Of a stretch of 64,000 nt of DNA, positions 7,324-16,496 are shown piece by piece. Below the pieces are notes generated by a model. It saw only the letters and a program-made list of their open reading frames with translations. It did not search any database and was not told the DNA's origin. Numbering within the stretch: the first letter of the stretch is position 1; every line of letters starts with the position of its first letter. This DNA comes from Bdellovibrio bacteriovorus (GTDB lineage: Bacteria > Bdellovibrionota > Bdellovibrionia > Bdellovibrionales > Bdellovibrionaceae): contig NZ_LUKD01000001.1 of NCBI RefSeq assembly GCF_001592745.1, positions 317,384 through 381,383 on the forward strand. Reading direction: 5' to 3'. The position numbers were made by a program, and so were the translations under genes.

Positions 7324-10300
7324 GGCGTCCTTTGTGCGGGATAGACCCTTTTTTCCCTTAAGAGATAGAGGACCGGAATGACGAACAAAGTAAGTAATGT
7401 CAGTGAGATGAGGCCACCGAACATCGGCGATGAAAGTCGCTTCATCACGTCTGCGCCAAGTCCGGTAGCAAGCATGACAGGCAAAAGACCAAAGATATTC
7501 ATGCTGACCGCCATGAGAACCGAACGCATGCTCTTTTGGGCTCCATCAACCGTAGCCGCGATAAAATCATCGTGACCCTTGAGTGTCCCTTCCTTACGTC
7601 TTCGATTCCATGCCTCGTCAATGAACACAATCATGATCGAAGCGGTTTCAACTGCCACACCAATTAGCGCGATGGCCCCAGCCCAAACAGCGACACTCGT
7701 GTTGTAATTGAGCCCCCACATGAGGAGAATGCCGCCAATGAGAGAAAGTGGAACAGAGAACATGATAAGCAAGCTTTTCGATACAGATCGCATACTGAAA
7801 TACAGAAACGCGAAAATGAGTAAGAGTGTGAGTGGTAAAATGATTTTCATTCGATTCTGCATTCGCTCTAAATATTCATATTGCCCCGTCCAAGACACAA
7901 AATAACCAGGAGGCATTTTGATGTTTTCCAGAACTGCTTTTTTAGCATCGTTTACGTAGCTTCCGGGATCTCTATCTTGTAAGTCGATGTAGACGTACCC
8001 GGCTAACGAACCATTTTCGTTAAGAACCATTGGCGGTCCCTTTCGGGTTACGAGCTGGCCCAACTGTCCAAGCGGAATCTGTGTTCCAGTTGGAGTTGCC
8101 ACAAGAGTCCGACTGAGCTTATCAATGCTATCTCGAAGTTCCCGCGGATAACGCACATTGATGGTATACCTTTCGCGACCTTCAATGGTTTGGGAAATTT
8201 CCATTCCACCTATGGCAGTCTCGACCACAATTTGGACATCACCAACGTTGAGACCATATCTTTGTAGATCTTCTCGGTTCGGCTCAAAATCGAGATAGTA
8301 GCCGCCAATAATTCGCTCGGCGTAAACGCTTCTGGTTCCAGGAACATTGGCTAAGGTTCGCTCAAGTTGTTGTCCGATGTCCTCAATGACCTTGAGGTCT
8401 TTACCAAACACCTTGATTCCGATGGGTGTACGTATACCCGTGGAAAGCATATCAATTCGCCCACGAATTGGCTTCGTCCAGGCGCGGTTGAGGCCCGGTA
8501 CTTCGACGGCTTTGTCAAGCGCCGCAATCAGTTCATCTTCACTTAAACCTTTTCGCCATTCAGATCTTGGTTTCAACCGAATGGTGTATTCAAACATTGA
8601 AAGTGGTGCTGGATCTGTTGCTGTATCAAACTTGCCAGCCTTACCAAACACACTTTCAACTTCTGGTACGGTCTTTATAGCTTGGCTTTGGCGTGTCAGA
8701 AGATCTGTTGCTGAGGTCACTGAAATTCCGGGGACTGTAATTGGCATGAAAAGTAGATCACCTTCCCATAGCGAAGGCATAAATTCTGATCCCAAACGCG
8801 AAAAGCCAAACAGGCTCAAGGCCACCATAGCTGCGGTGGCAACCAACACGACCTTTGACTTCTTCAAACACCAAATCAAAGCAGGTCTATAGAGCGATTG
8901 TAACTTTCGGTTGACGGGATTTTCTTCTTCAGAGCGAATACGACCTTTCAGAAAGTAGGCGATCAAAGGCGGTGTCACAGTGATCGACACAAGGGCCGCG
9001 GCAATCATTGCGAAGGTCTTCGTGTAAGCCAGAGGATGAAACAGCTTTCCCTCTTGCGCTTGCAAAGCAAAAATAGGAAGAAATGAAACACTGATAATGA
9101 GTAAAGCACTAAAGATCGAAGGGCCGAGCTCTTGACAAGCCTCTGTCACAAGCTCCAAGCGGCTTCTTGATTGGCCATGTTCAGCAATTTTCTTATGAGA
9201 ATTTTCAATAAACACGACGACACCATCTACAATGTCGCCAATGGCTAGAATGATTCCTCCCATCGACATGATATTAAGACTGATATCGAGGTGATAAAGG
9301 GGAATCATTGATATCAAAACGGACAGAGGCAGAGTAATAGCGACGACTAAAGCACTTCGGACGTGAAAGAGAAAGAGCAAAATGATTAAGCAGACGAGAA
9401 CCATCTCTTCAAAGATGTTGTTCCTGAGCGTCTCAATGGCTTCTTGAATCAGACTCGAACGATCATATACGACTTTTAACTCTACGCCTGGCGGGAAGGC
9501 TCCTTTGACTTCCTCAATTTTGGCTTTAACTCGTTCAATGACTCGGGAAACCTCTTCGCCTTGTCTCATGACAATAAGGCCGCCGACCGTGTCACCTTTT
9601 CCATTGAAGTCAGAAAGGCCACGACGAATATTTGGCCCGATATTCACACGAGCCACATCCGCAACTCGAATAGGGGTTCCTGTGGAGCTTAGGCCTAACG
9701 AGATATTTTCGAGCTCACGAGGATCCTTAATATAGCCAAGACCTCGCACGTAATACTCTCGCTCAGAAATCTCGAGGGTCCTTCCACCAACATCCTTGTT
9801 GTTTTCCCGAATGGCACGGATCACACGCTCGATGGGAATTTTGAGCGATGCCAAGCGATTGGGATCGACTTCCACTTGATACTGCCTTTCAAAACCGCCA
9901 ATGCTGCTGACTTCGGCTACCCCAGGCACAGAAGCCAGCCAATACTTCAAATACCAATCTTGAAAAGTCTTTATCTCAGCGAGATCATGCCGGCTTGATT
10001 TGTCTTCGAGCACATACTGAAAAACCCAGCCGACACCCGAAGCATCGGGACCTAAAGAAGTCTTTGCCCCCTGGGGAAGTTGCCCGGAAATTTTTGATAA
10101 ATACTCAACAACTCGGCTTCTGGCCCAATATAGATCCGTATCGTCTTCAAAAATCACATAGACAAAAGACATTCCGAACATTGAAAAGCCACGAGCCACT
10201 TTAACCTTTGGAGCGGATAACATTGAAGCAACCAAGGGATAGGTGATCTGATCTTCCACAAGATCCGGGCTGCGGCCCATCCATTCGGTGTAGATAATTA

Positions 10301-10439
10301 CCTGAGTCTCAGAGAGGTCAGGAATCGCATCGACTTGAATATTCTTAAGGCAGTAAATACCCCAAAGACCTAAAAATGCGGCAATAGCGAAAGTGATTCG
10401 AGAATTTCGAGAACACCAGTCAATTATCCTTGCAATCAT
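7320..10439 (-). CDS. CusA/CzcA family heavy-metal RND efflux pump
   Basis: A 1039-residue inner-membrane proton antiporter of the HME-RND family. The N-terminal helix is followed by two large periplasmic loops and helix bundles, giving the usual twelve transmembrane segments. The proton-relay segment AIGDIVDGVVVFIENSHKK of helix TM4 is typical of CusA/CzcA. Length matches the family. It forms a tripartite pump with the CusB-like adaptor (6 bp upstream) and the TolC-like protein. The start is immediately after the adaptor stop. Substrate (Cu+/Ag+ or Zn/Co/Cd) cannot be decided from what I read; histidine-rich ends of the adaptor and a methionine-rich TolC tail lean toward copper or silver. 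Confidence 0.92.
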   Translation of the reverse strand: MIARIIDWCSRNSRITFAIAAFLGLWGIYCLKNIQVDAIPDLSETQVIIYTEWMGRSPDLVEDQITYPLVASMLSAPKVKVARGFSMFGMSFVYVIFEDDTDLYWARSRVVEYLSKISGQLPQGAKTSLGPDASGVGWVFQYVLEDKSSRHDLAEIKTFQDWYLKYWLASVPGVAEVSSIGGFERQYQVEVDPNRLASLKIPIERVIRAIRENNKDVGGRTLEISEREYYVRGLGYIKDPRELENISLGLSSTGTPIRVADVARVNIGPNIRRGLSDFNGKGDTVGGLIVMRQGEEVSRVIERVKAKIEEVKGAFPPGVELKVVYDRSSLIQEAIETLRNNIFEEMVLVCLIILLFLFHVRSALVVAITLPLSVLISMIPLYHLDISLNIMSMGGIILAIGDIVDGVVVFIENSHKKIAEHGQSRSRLELVTEACQELGPSIFSALLIISVSFLPIFALQAQEGKLFHPLAYTKTFAMIAAALVSITVTPPLIAYFLKGRIRSEEENPVNRKLQSLYRPALIWCLKKSKVVLVATAAMVALSLFGFSRLGSEFMPSLWEGDLLFMPITVPGISVTSATDLLTRQSQAIKTVPEVESVFGKAGKFDTATDPAPLSMFEYTIRLKPRSEWRKGLSEDELIAALDKAVEVPGLNRAWTKPIRGRIDMLSTGIRTPIGIKVFGKDLKVIEDIGQQLERTLANVPGTRSVYAERIIGGYYLDFEPNREDLQRYGLNVGDVQIVVETAIGGMEISQTIEGRERYTINVRYPRELRDSIDKLSRTLVATPTGTQIPLGQLGQLVTRKGPPMVLNENGSLAGYVYIDLQDRDPGSYVNDAKKAVLENIKMPPGYFVSWTGQYEYLERMQNRMKIILPLTLLLIFAFLYFSMRSVSKSLLIMFSVPLSLIGGILLMWGLNYNTSVAVWAGAIALIGVAVETASIMIVFIDEAWNRRRKEGTLKGHDDFIAATVDGAQKSMRSVLMAVSMNIFGLLPVMLATGLGADVMKRLSSPMFGGLISLTLLTLFVIPVLYLLREKRVYPAQRTP

Positions 10440-10445
10440 ATGCGA

Positions 10446-11591
10446 TCACTTTCCATGGCCACTGTGTCCTTCTGAAGCTTTCTCTCCTCGCTGCAACGCC
10501 GCCTGAAGCTTACTTTCTGCATCTATAAGAAAATGAGCGCTGACGACAACTTCTTCGTTTTCTTTCAGTCCTGAAAGAACAATGAACTCTTGCCCAACGC
10601 GCGCACCTACTTTGACTTCTCTGGGTTCAAATCTCGAATTCTGCCTTCGGACAATGACGATTCGACGAACGCCTGTATCAATCACGGCATCATCAGGAAT
10701 CACAATCGCATCACCCAAATTTTTCTTAAGCTCAACGTTGGCAAACATTCCTGGCTTGAGTTTCTGGTCCGGGTTTGGCATTTCAATTCGAGCTTTTGCG
10801 GTTCTTGTCTCCATTTCGACTTCAGGATAAATGTAACTGATCTTTCCTTTTAGAGTTCGATTCGCGTCGTAAGGAAGCTGAATGACTGTTTCATCGCCAA
10901 CAGAGATGCTTGCCAGGTCATATTCGTATAAAGTGACGATTATCCAAACTTTCGATAGATCTGCGATATAGTAGAGCTCCATTTCTGGAGTGATATACAT
11001 GCCTTTAATGGCTGTCTTATTGACGATAACTCCATCAACGGATGACTCAAAAGTGAGTGCTCTCTTGGCTTTTCCTGACTGTGTGAGTTTTGAAATTTCA
11101 GTTTCTGGTACGTTCCAAAGTCGCAAACGTTGAAGTGCGGCTTTAGCGATTTCTTGACCTGTACTGCCTTGCTTTCGTGCCGATAGATATTCTTCTTGAG
11201 TTGAGACCAGATCAGGACTGTAGAGACTGTAAAGCGGTTGCTTCTTCTTAATTTCCTTTCCGACATAATCTGCAAATACATCCTCGATCCATCCATTGAT
11301 TCGAGTATGAACGTGGGCTTCCTTTGTTTGATCAGCCGTCACGGTGCCGACGGTGCGAATCGTGTGGTCGACTTTGCGTTTACTGGCCTTAGCAACCTTC
11401 AATCCCATTTTGCTTTGCTGTTCGACTGGAACTTCTACAGGAACCCGAGGATCCTCTTTCCTGGGTTCGGCTTTCTTTTGATCAGTTGCTTTCGGTGCAG
11501 GCGGAGGACTTCCGTGTTGGTGTCCAGCTTGAGCGAATGCCGACCGGGCTAGGAACAATGATATAAACGCTACTATCAAATGATTTTTCAT
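10446..11591 (-). CDS. CusB-type periplasmic adaptor of metal efflux
   Basis: A 381-residue membrane fusion protein with a signal peptide (cleavage near AFAQ-AG). The mature N-terminus is histidine-containing (HQHG) and the C-terminus is also His-rich (GHSGHGK), suggesting metal contact. The centre has the barrel-sandwich/lipoyl region, the coiled hairpin (STQEEYLSARKQ) and a beta-barrel domain (PGMFANVEL) as in CusB. It bridges the TolC-like outer membrane channel and the CusA-like pump. Its ATG overlaps the TolC stop by one base (TAATG), so the three components are translationally linked. Confidence 0.9.
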   Translation of the reverse strand: MKNHLIVAFISLFLARSAFAQAGHQHGSPPPAPKATDQKKAEPRKEDPRVPVEVPVEQQSKMGLKVAKASKRKVDHTIRTVGTVTADQTKEAHVHTRINGWIEDVFADYVGKEIKKKQPLYSLYSPDLVSTQEEYLSARKQGSTGQEIAKAALQRLRLWNVPETEISKLTQSGKAKRALTFESSVDGVIVNKTAIKGMYITPEMELYYIADLSKVWIIVTLYEYDLASISVGDETVIQLPYDANRTLKGKISYIYPEVEMETRTAKARIEMPNPDQKLKPGMFANVELKKNLGDAIVIPDDAVIDTGVRRIVIVRRQNSRFEPREVKVGARVGQEFIVLSGLKENEEVVVSAHFLIDAESKLQAALQRGEKASEGHSGHGK

Positions 11592-12976
11592 TACATACCT
11601 TCCATACCTGAACCGTCATTGCTTCGAGTTCCACCAGATTTGGTTTTGCGAGTAGGTCCGCTTATTCCTGAGCCCATATTGACAGTTCCTGACCCCATTG
11701 AACCCATACCAGCATCAGATCCCATGGAATCGCCACCGAATAAGCTCGGCCGGCTTGGCGACAAGCGAAGAAGAGGCGGACTAGATAGCAAATCCTTCAG
11801 TCGCAAATTTGCTAAAAAGACATCCATTTGAGCCGCAACAAGCTCAAGTTCTTGCATGCGCTGAACCTTCAACGAATCAAGATACTGATCGAGAGATAGC
11901 TTGCGAGATGAATAACTTGTCTTCGCGTTCTGAACCGCTAGTCGCGTCGAGGGAAGGACTGAAGAAAGGTATAGCTTGACCACATCCTTGGAAGTCTTCA
12001 ATTGCTCTTGAGCTTCCAACCACTCTGCGGAAATTCGGTTTACAAGACTCTGTCGCTCAAAATCGGCAACTCGCTTCTGTGCGGAAGCGGCCTGGCTCAA
12101 ATCACTTTGCTTTCTCCAAAAGAAGAGCGGAAGACTTGCACCAAGCATGACACCCCAATTTTTCTTTTCATCCATCATTTCAGGATCAGGTTCCATCATC
12201 ATTCCCTGCAATACGAAATCAGGAAAATAAGAAAGCTTTGCGAGTCGCTCTTCTTCGGAAGCCCGCTTCAAATAAAGATCAATCGAGCGAAGTTCGGGTT
12301 GTGCTGAAAGATCCGGCTGCGCAGGAGGGCTTGCGGGCTCCCTATATTCGAAGGCTAAAACAGGGATGGCAGCCTGTGCGGGCTGATTTCTCATTTCATT
12401 AAAGACGGCCGTGAGCGATTTTTGCTCCCTTTGAAGCCGCAGCTTCTCGACCTCCAAGATATTGAGCTCGACCTGTGAACGAAGCCATTCGTGGTGTCCA
12501 GAAGTTCCCGATTGATAACGGGCCTTGGAGCTATCAGCGACCGTCTTCAAAATCTGATGAAGGTCTCGATTGAGTTCAATAGCCTTCTGATTCAGAAATG
12601 TTTTGAAATATATTTGAGTTGCGAGAACTCGAATTTGCCGCGCGGCTGTCTCAACATCGCTCTTTGCTGAATCAGCTTCGTGGGTTGCAATAGCTGATCG
12701 GGCGGAGTTCTTTCCAGGAAAAGGAATCGTTTGACTAATTTGATATTTCTTAACGCCGCCCATACTACCATCAAAGGGCTTCTCATCTACGCCTGCGGCG
12801 ATAAAGGGATCGTCCCAAGTAGAAGCTGGCCGCACCAGGAACTGCGCCTTCTCTGCAGCAGCCTTAGCCGCCTGCAAAGTTGGATTCGCCTCTTGCACTT
12901 GTGTAAGATAGTCTTCCAGCGCGCCCGCTTTCGCGCCTGCACTCGCACTCAAAGCCAAACACAATGTTGCAATCAT
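11591..12976 (-). CDS. TolC-family outer membrane efflux protein with Met/Gly-rich tail
   Basis: About 461 residues when begun at the ATG at 12976, which has AGGTGAAAGTC before it and gives a proper signal peptide (MIATLCLALSASAGAKA). A longer frame to 13033 would lose that signal and overlap the upstream gene. Two helical repeats of the outer membrane efflux family follow. The final ~50 residues are unusual: rich in Gly, Ser and Met with repeated MGS units (GSMGSGTVNMGSG). Such methionine clusters bind soft metals in other copper proteins; here that is inference. It completes the tripartite pump with the two downstream genes. Confidence 0.88.
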   Translation of the reverse strand: MIATLCLALSASAGAKAGALEDYLTQVQEANPTLQAAKAAAEKAQFLVRPASTWDDPFIAAGVDEKPFDGSMGGVKKYQISQTIPFPGKNSARSAIATHEADSAKSDVETAARQIRVLATQIYFKTFLNQKAIELNRDLHQILKTVADSSKARYQSGTSGHHEWLRSQVELNILEVEKLRLQREQKSLTAVFNEMRNQPAQAAIPVLAFEYREPASPPAQPDLSAQPELRSIDLYLKRASEEERLAKLSYFPDFVLQGMMMEPDPEMMDEKKNWGVMLGASLPLFFWRKQSDLSQAASAQKRVADFERQSLVNRISAEWLEAQEQLKTSKDVVKLYLSSVLPSTRLAVQNAKTSYSSRKLSLDQYLDSLKVQRMQELELVAAQMDVFLANLRLKDLLSSPPLLRLSPSRPSLFGGDSMGSDAGMGSMGSGTVNMGSGISGPTRKTKSGGTRSNDGSGMEGM

Positions 12977-12981
12977 GACTT

Positions 12982-13653
12982 TCACCTCGTGCCTCCAGCT
13001 CTTGCAAATTCCACGAGACCCTTCTTGCAGCACTCGGGAAGCTCTTGGCTAATAAGTTGAATTGCTCTATTAGCTTTTTCCATGAAGTTTGCTGAAGATT
13101 CGACTTGGTGATACTTCGGATGCCCAGACCAAATCCGATGAATTTTCTCATCGATACTTTGCGCCTGTAAGGCCGTTTCGATTCTCAAAGGATTTTGGTG
13201 GTTGTATCCGTGAGTTTCGCTGGGGGCTCTCAAGTGGATGACCGCTTGGTATCGGCTGTATTCAATATCTTTTGATGTTCTCAAAGTGGACCAAAACGTC
13301 TCTTCTTCAGAGGGCCAGTAAGCGACTCCGTCAAGGGTCCCTCGATCGCAGAGACCCAGGGCCCATTTCTTTTCGTTGAGAACCAATTCTTCCATATCAC
13401 GCTGAATGTGAAAAATAGCCTTCTGGGCTGCAGCTTTTCCTGTGGGCGTTTCTAGACGCCAGAAGCCTCCTCCAAAAATAATGGAAGCGGACTCCGGAAG
13501 TATGGCGACATGTTCACAAAGCATTTTCTTTATCATTTCAAGGACTGCCGTTTTACCAGCACCGGGTCCTCCCGTAAGAACGACGAGCTTTGTGTCGTGT
13601 TTCAGATGCTGACAGGAACATTCGATGTCACATATAATAGGAGACGCGCTCAT
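12982..13653 (-). CDS. AAA_28-type NTPase (TTD14-like), first copy
   Basis: A 223-residue P-loop NTPase. Walker A is GGPGAGKTA near residues 29-37. The middle carries LCDRGTLDGVAYWP, characteristic of the AAA_28 family, whose members include phosphoinositide or GTP-binding Ttd14-like proteins and kinase-like proteins of unknown bacterial role. Its start overlaps the upstream beta-CASP gene by 4 bp and its stop lies 5 bp before the TolC start, so it is in the metal-efflux operon. A second copy (24899-25492) shares LCDRGTVDGAAYWPG. The N-terminus has three cysteines (CDIECSC) that the other copy lacks. Function in metal stress is unknown; perhaps nucleotide or metabolite phosphorylation. Confidence 0.75.
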   Translation of the reverse strand: MSASPIICDIECSCQHLKHDTKLVVLTGGPGAGKTAVLEMIKKMLCEHVAILPESASIIFGGGFWRLETPTGKAAAQKAIFHIQRDMEELVLNEKKWALGLCDRGTLDGVAYWPSEEETFWSTLRTSKDIEYSRYQAVIHLRAPSETHGYNHQNPLRIETALQAQSIDEKIHRIWSGHPKYHQVESSANFMEKANRAIQLISQELPECCKKGLVEFARAGGTR

Positions 13654-15014
13654 GTGCCTTCCAAATCATAAGTTTGCTCGTGCTTCGGCACTTCGCAAGA
13701 CCATCCGAATCGATTGCTGAGATGACCCTTCAAAGATTCGGCAGCTTCGGGTTCGCCGTGAGTTATAAAAACCTTCTTTGGATGAATATTGGATTTATCC
13801 AGCCATTGAATGATCTCAGTGTAATCAGCGTGTGCGGACATGTTTTCAAGTACGTCGACTTGTGCGCGCACAGGAATGAACTCGCGAAAGATCTTAATCT
13901 CTTTTGCTCCATCTTGGATCTGTCGGCCCCTTGTTCCGGCGGCCTGAAAACCAGCGAGCAAAATGTGATTCTTAGGATCTGGAGCGAAGGCTTTTAGATG
14001 GTGAAGAATTCTTCCGCCGGTAGCCATGCCGCTGGCAGAAATAATAACCATAGGCCCCTTTCTCTCGTTGAGAGCCTTTGATTCCTCAACTGTCTTTACA
14101 TACCGAACGACTTCACAAGTTTCACGGCATTGTTCATCTGAAAGCTTATGAAGTTGTCGATAGTCGCAAAAGAGTCCGGTGACATTAGAGGCCATTGGGC
14201 TATTGAGATACATCGGAATATTGGGAATGCGTCGCGATCTCTTGAGGACAGAAAGGTGATACATGAGAGTCTGGGCCCTTCCGACAGTAAAGGCTGGAAT
14301 GATAACGACACCATGTCTTTTGGCGGCGTCATTAATAACTCTTTCTAGAGCAGCCTCGGGATTGGATTGACCGTGTTGACGATTGCCATAAGTCGATTCG
14401 ACGACCAGGTAGTCGACTTCAGGAATCGAAACTGGTGGGCGAAGAATGACGTCTTGCTGTCGTCCAACATCCCCAGAGAATGCGATTTTTCTGTCACCTA
14501 CAGATACGACGACAATCGCTGATCCCAAAATATGGCCTGAATATAAGAAACGCACTTTAGTGCCTGGGACAACCTCGAATTCTTTATCGAAAGGCTGGGG
14601 GTGAAAATATTCCAGGGATTTTTCAGCTTCTAGTTTCGTAAAGAGTGGAAGTGCAGGATTGTGTTTGGATAGCTTCTTGCGGTTAAGAAACTCAGCGTCC
14701 TCTTCTTGTAGGTATCCCGCATCAGGAAGAAGAATGCGGCAGAGGTCCAACGTCGCCTCGGTACAATAAACAGGCCCCTGAAATCCCTCTTTAATGAGTC
14801 TTGGAATATAACCAGAGTGATCGATATGCGCATGGGTCAGTAAGATCGCATCAATCGACTTCGGATCTACTAAGAAAGGTTCCCAGTTCTTAAGTCGAAG
14901 ATCTTTAAGACCCTGGAACAAGCCGCAATCGATCAAAATATTTTTGTTTTTAATGGTGAGTAGATATTTCGATCCCGTAACAGTTTGTGCGGCCCCCAGA
15001 AATCGAAGTTGCAT
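13650..15014 (-). CDS. Beta-CASP metallo-beta-lactamase fold RNase-like protein
   Basis: A 454-residue protein starting at the ATG at 15014, preceded by GGAGGAGTCATTTT; the longer frame to 15038 lacks such a site. Metallo-beta-lactamase domain with LTHAHIDHSGYIP (HxHxDH zinc site), then the beta-CASP domain, MIISASGMATGG-like segment (VIISASGMATGGR) and the C-terminal RNA-metabolising motif (SAHADYTEI, THGEPEAAESL). Homologues include CPSF73-like archaeal nucleases and the bacterial YkfI/Rv-type MBL-RNA proteins often seen in hypoxia or stress clusters. It is the first gene of the six-gene operon that continues into the Cus pump and the Ca2+ ATPase. Confidence 0.88.
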   Translation of the reverse strand: MQLRFLGAAQTVTGSKYLLTIKNKNILIDCGLFQGLKDLRLKNWEPFLVDPKSIDAILLTHAHIDHSGYIPRLIKEGFQGPVYCTEATLDLCRILLPDAGYLQEEDAEFLNRKKLSKHNPALPLFTKLEAEKSLEYFHPQPFDKEFEVVPGTKVRFLYSGHILGSAIVVVSVGDRKIAFSGDVGRQQDVILRPPVSIPEVDYLVVESTYGNRQHGQSNPEAALERVINDAAKRHGVVIIPAFTVGRAQTLMYHLSVLKRSRRIPNIPMYLNSPMASNVTGLFCDYRQLHKLSDEQCRETCEVVRYVKTVEESKALNERKGPMVIISASGMATGGRILHHLKAFAPDPKNHILLAGFQAAGTRGRQIQDGAKEIKIFREFIPVRAQVDVLENMSAHADYTEIIQWLDKSNIHPKKVFITHGEPEAAESLKGHLSNRFGWSCEVPKHEQTYDLEGT

Positions 15015-15124
15015 AAAATGACTCCTCCATCGGGACAAATAATCTCAATGCACTAAACAGAATGTCCCAGCTGCCACATTCGGCACTCCCCTTCTAGGAA
15101 CCCGTTTCAAACCTGTGGATTTAA

Positions 15125-15658
15125 CTAATCTATTGCCCATCTATCTCTCAGAGCTCGCATTTCGTTCAGTTCGGTTTCCTGAGCCTTGGCAATTCTTTTT
15201 CCTAAATTTCGTATAGCAGATCTTTCGGATCGTACTGCCGCTTCATTCCCTAGAAATATGGCGCCGGGATGGTGCATGATCATGGAATCCAAAAACGCGA
15301 TATCAAATTCCAGCCCACTCAAGCGTTCCAACTTAGACATATCCATCTCTGCACCATTATATGTATATTCAGGGCTCGACGAATACCAACGTCTTCGCCA
15401 TTCTTGAAGCTTCATCAGTTCTTCCTGTTGATCCTTTTTCATCATTTGAGCCATATGTTTCAACTTGGAGTGATAGGCCTTCGCGATGGCCATCTCTGCC
15501 ATTTTGATACCACCTTCGTGATGGGCGCTCATCTCATCAATGAACTTCACACTATAAGGCCGTTTGTGAAAGGCTCCGTTCGCAAAAGCGACTTCATTCC
15601 CAAGAAATAAAACAAAAAAAGAAAAAACAAAGATCCATAATTTTTGAATACACATCAT
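15125..15658 (-). CDS. DUF305 family periplasmic protein
   Basis: A 177-residue exported protein with a hydrophobic signal (cleavage near AFA-NG). It contains both typical DUF305 histidine motifs: MSAHHEGGIKMAEMA in the first half and DSMIMHHPGAI in the second. These four-helix proteins often sit with copper resistance genes and are thought to bind metal through the His/Met pairs; the biochemical role is not settled. It lies 110 bp upstream of the beta-CASP/Cus operon and on the same strand, which supports a metal-related role. A GGGGGTC site precedes two adjacent ATG codons; either could be used. Confidence 0.85.
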   Translation of the reverse strand: MMCIQKLWIFVFSFFVLFLGNEVAFANGAFHKRPYSVKFIDEMSAHHEGGIKMAEMAIAKAYHSKLKHMAQMMKKDQQEELMKLQEWRRRWYSSSPEYTYNGAEMDMSKLERLSGLEFDIAFLDSMIMHHPGAIFLGNEAAVRSERSAIRNLGKRIAKAQETELNEMRALRDRWAID

Positions 15659-15714
15659 AAGACCCCCAATAATAAATTTTCACTCGAAACGTTTTTAGTT
15701 TTCAAAATTTCGTA

Positions 15715-16176
15715 TTATCGGCTGATATTACTCTCCAAAGCTTCAATTGCTTCACGAGTTGAGCGGTTATTAATTTTCTCAAAGTCACCTCGGCGAGCCA
15801 GAAGTATACATCGCTCATTGTCGATCTCACGTTGGGTTCTAAAACCAAGTCTTCTTAAGACCGGCACAGGCGGACACCAACCTTGAACCGCATGCTGCAA
15901 TAAGAAACCAGCCACAACTGCGGGTAATAAAAACCAACGTTTGTTAACTGTAGCACCCAACGTGAGGCCTGCGAGGACAATACTTGAAGCATTTGCTTCA
16001 ATCACTCTCTCAATATCCCATTCACGTTCCAACTCGGCGAGACGCTGCTCAATGGCATCAACATCAAATCCTGTAAAGTTCAACCTGTCGATTGTCGCCT
16101 GTCGAATTTTTTCGTTGATGGCAGGTTTGGTATTTAATTGTACACGCGAACTACTCTCTGCGATTCGAAGTTGCAC
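15715..16176 (-). CDS. DUF2892 (YgaP-like) membrane protein
   Basis: A 153-residue protein with a GTG start preceded by AAGGAGGAACT. The first ~70 residues are soluble and helical and contain an INEKIRQATIDRL segment. Two transmembrane helices follow (about 68-85 and 90-105) with the DUF2892 hallmark GWCPPVPVLRRLG, as in the membrane part of YgaP. YgaP itself also carries a rhodanese domain; here that is missing, although a separate periplasmic rhodanese is encoded at 24483-24812. It is divergent from the sigma-54 controlled operon at 16497 and could share its upstream site. Function is probably linked to sulfur or redox stress, by association only. Confidence 0.75.
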   Translation of the reverse strand: MQLRIAESSSRVQLNTKPAINEKIRQATIDRLNFTGFDVDAIEQRLAELEREWDIERVIEANASSIVLAGLTLGATVNKRWFLLPAVVAGFLLQHAVQGWCPPVPVLRRLGFRTQREIDNERCILLARRGDFEKINNRSTREAIEALESNISR

Positions 16177-16405
16177 AGTTCCTCCTTATCTACCTGGAAA
16201 TCCCAGGCTTTGTTCAGTTAACCAATTCAGTTTCCTTCTGGTCGTTCAGATACGTTACTTTCTCAATGCATCTAAAACATATCAGGCCACTTCGTCTTAA
16301 AGGATCATTTAATTGAAATACAGATTGTTCAAAAACAAGAACTCTTAATTGATCTAATTCCTGCAAACTTTTTGAAAACATTAAGACGAAAAGTCACAAC
16401 GGAAA

Positions 16406-16416
16406 GACAAGTTGTC
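16406..16416. promoter_or_regulatory. Upstream activator palindrome, site 1
   Basis: GACAA-G-TTGTC, a perfect 5-1-5 palindrome, lies 46 bp upstream of the -24 GG of the sigma-54 promoter. The identical 11-mer occurs before the second sigma-54 promoter of the window (21393-21403). It is a likely binding site for the Fis-type domain of the activator encoded at 22081. Confidence 0.6.
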
Positions 16417-16455
16417 CTCTCTAGGACCTCAATAAACACAGGAACATTTTGGGAG

Positions 16456-16471
16456 TGGCTTACAACTTGCT
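16456..16471 (+). promoter_or_regulatory. Sigma-54 promoter of the lipoprotein/ABC operon
   Basis: TGGCTTACAACTTGCT has the -24 GG and -12 GC with exactly the required spacing and matches TGGC-N8-TTGC at all core bases. It ends 25 bp before the first start codon (16497). Confidence 0.75.
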
Positions 16472-16496
16472 CTTTCAATGATAGAAGGAGCAAGCA

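Larger units (their letters stand above)
16177..16496. other. Divergent regulatory region
   Basis: About 320 bases between divergent genes. It contains the palindrome GACAAGTTGTC (16406-16416) and a sigma-54 promoter (16456-16471) for the rightward operon. No clear promoter for the leftward gene was found, and no coding sequence. Confidence 0.6.

Noticed and set aside
8347-8892. 181-codon frame antisense to the CusA-like gene
   Set aside because: A shadow of the strongly supported opposite strand; Ser/Arg-rich composition typical of antisense frames.
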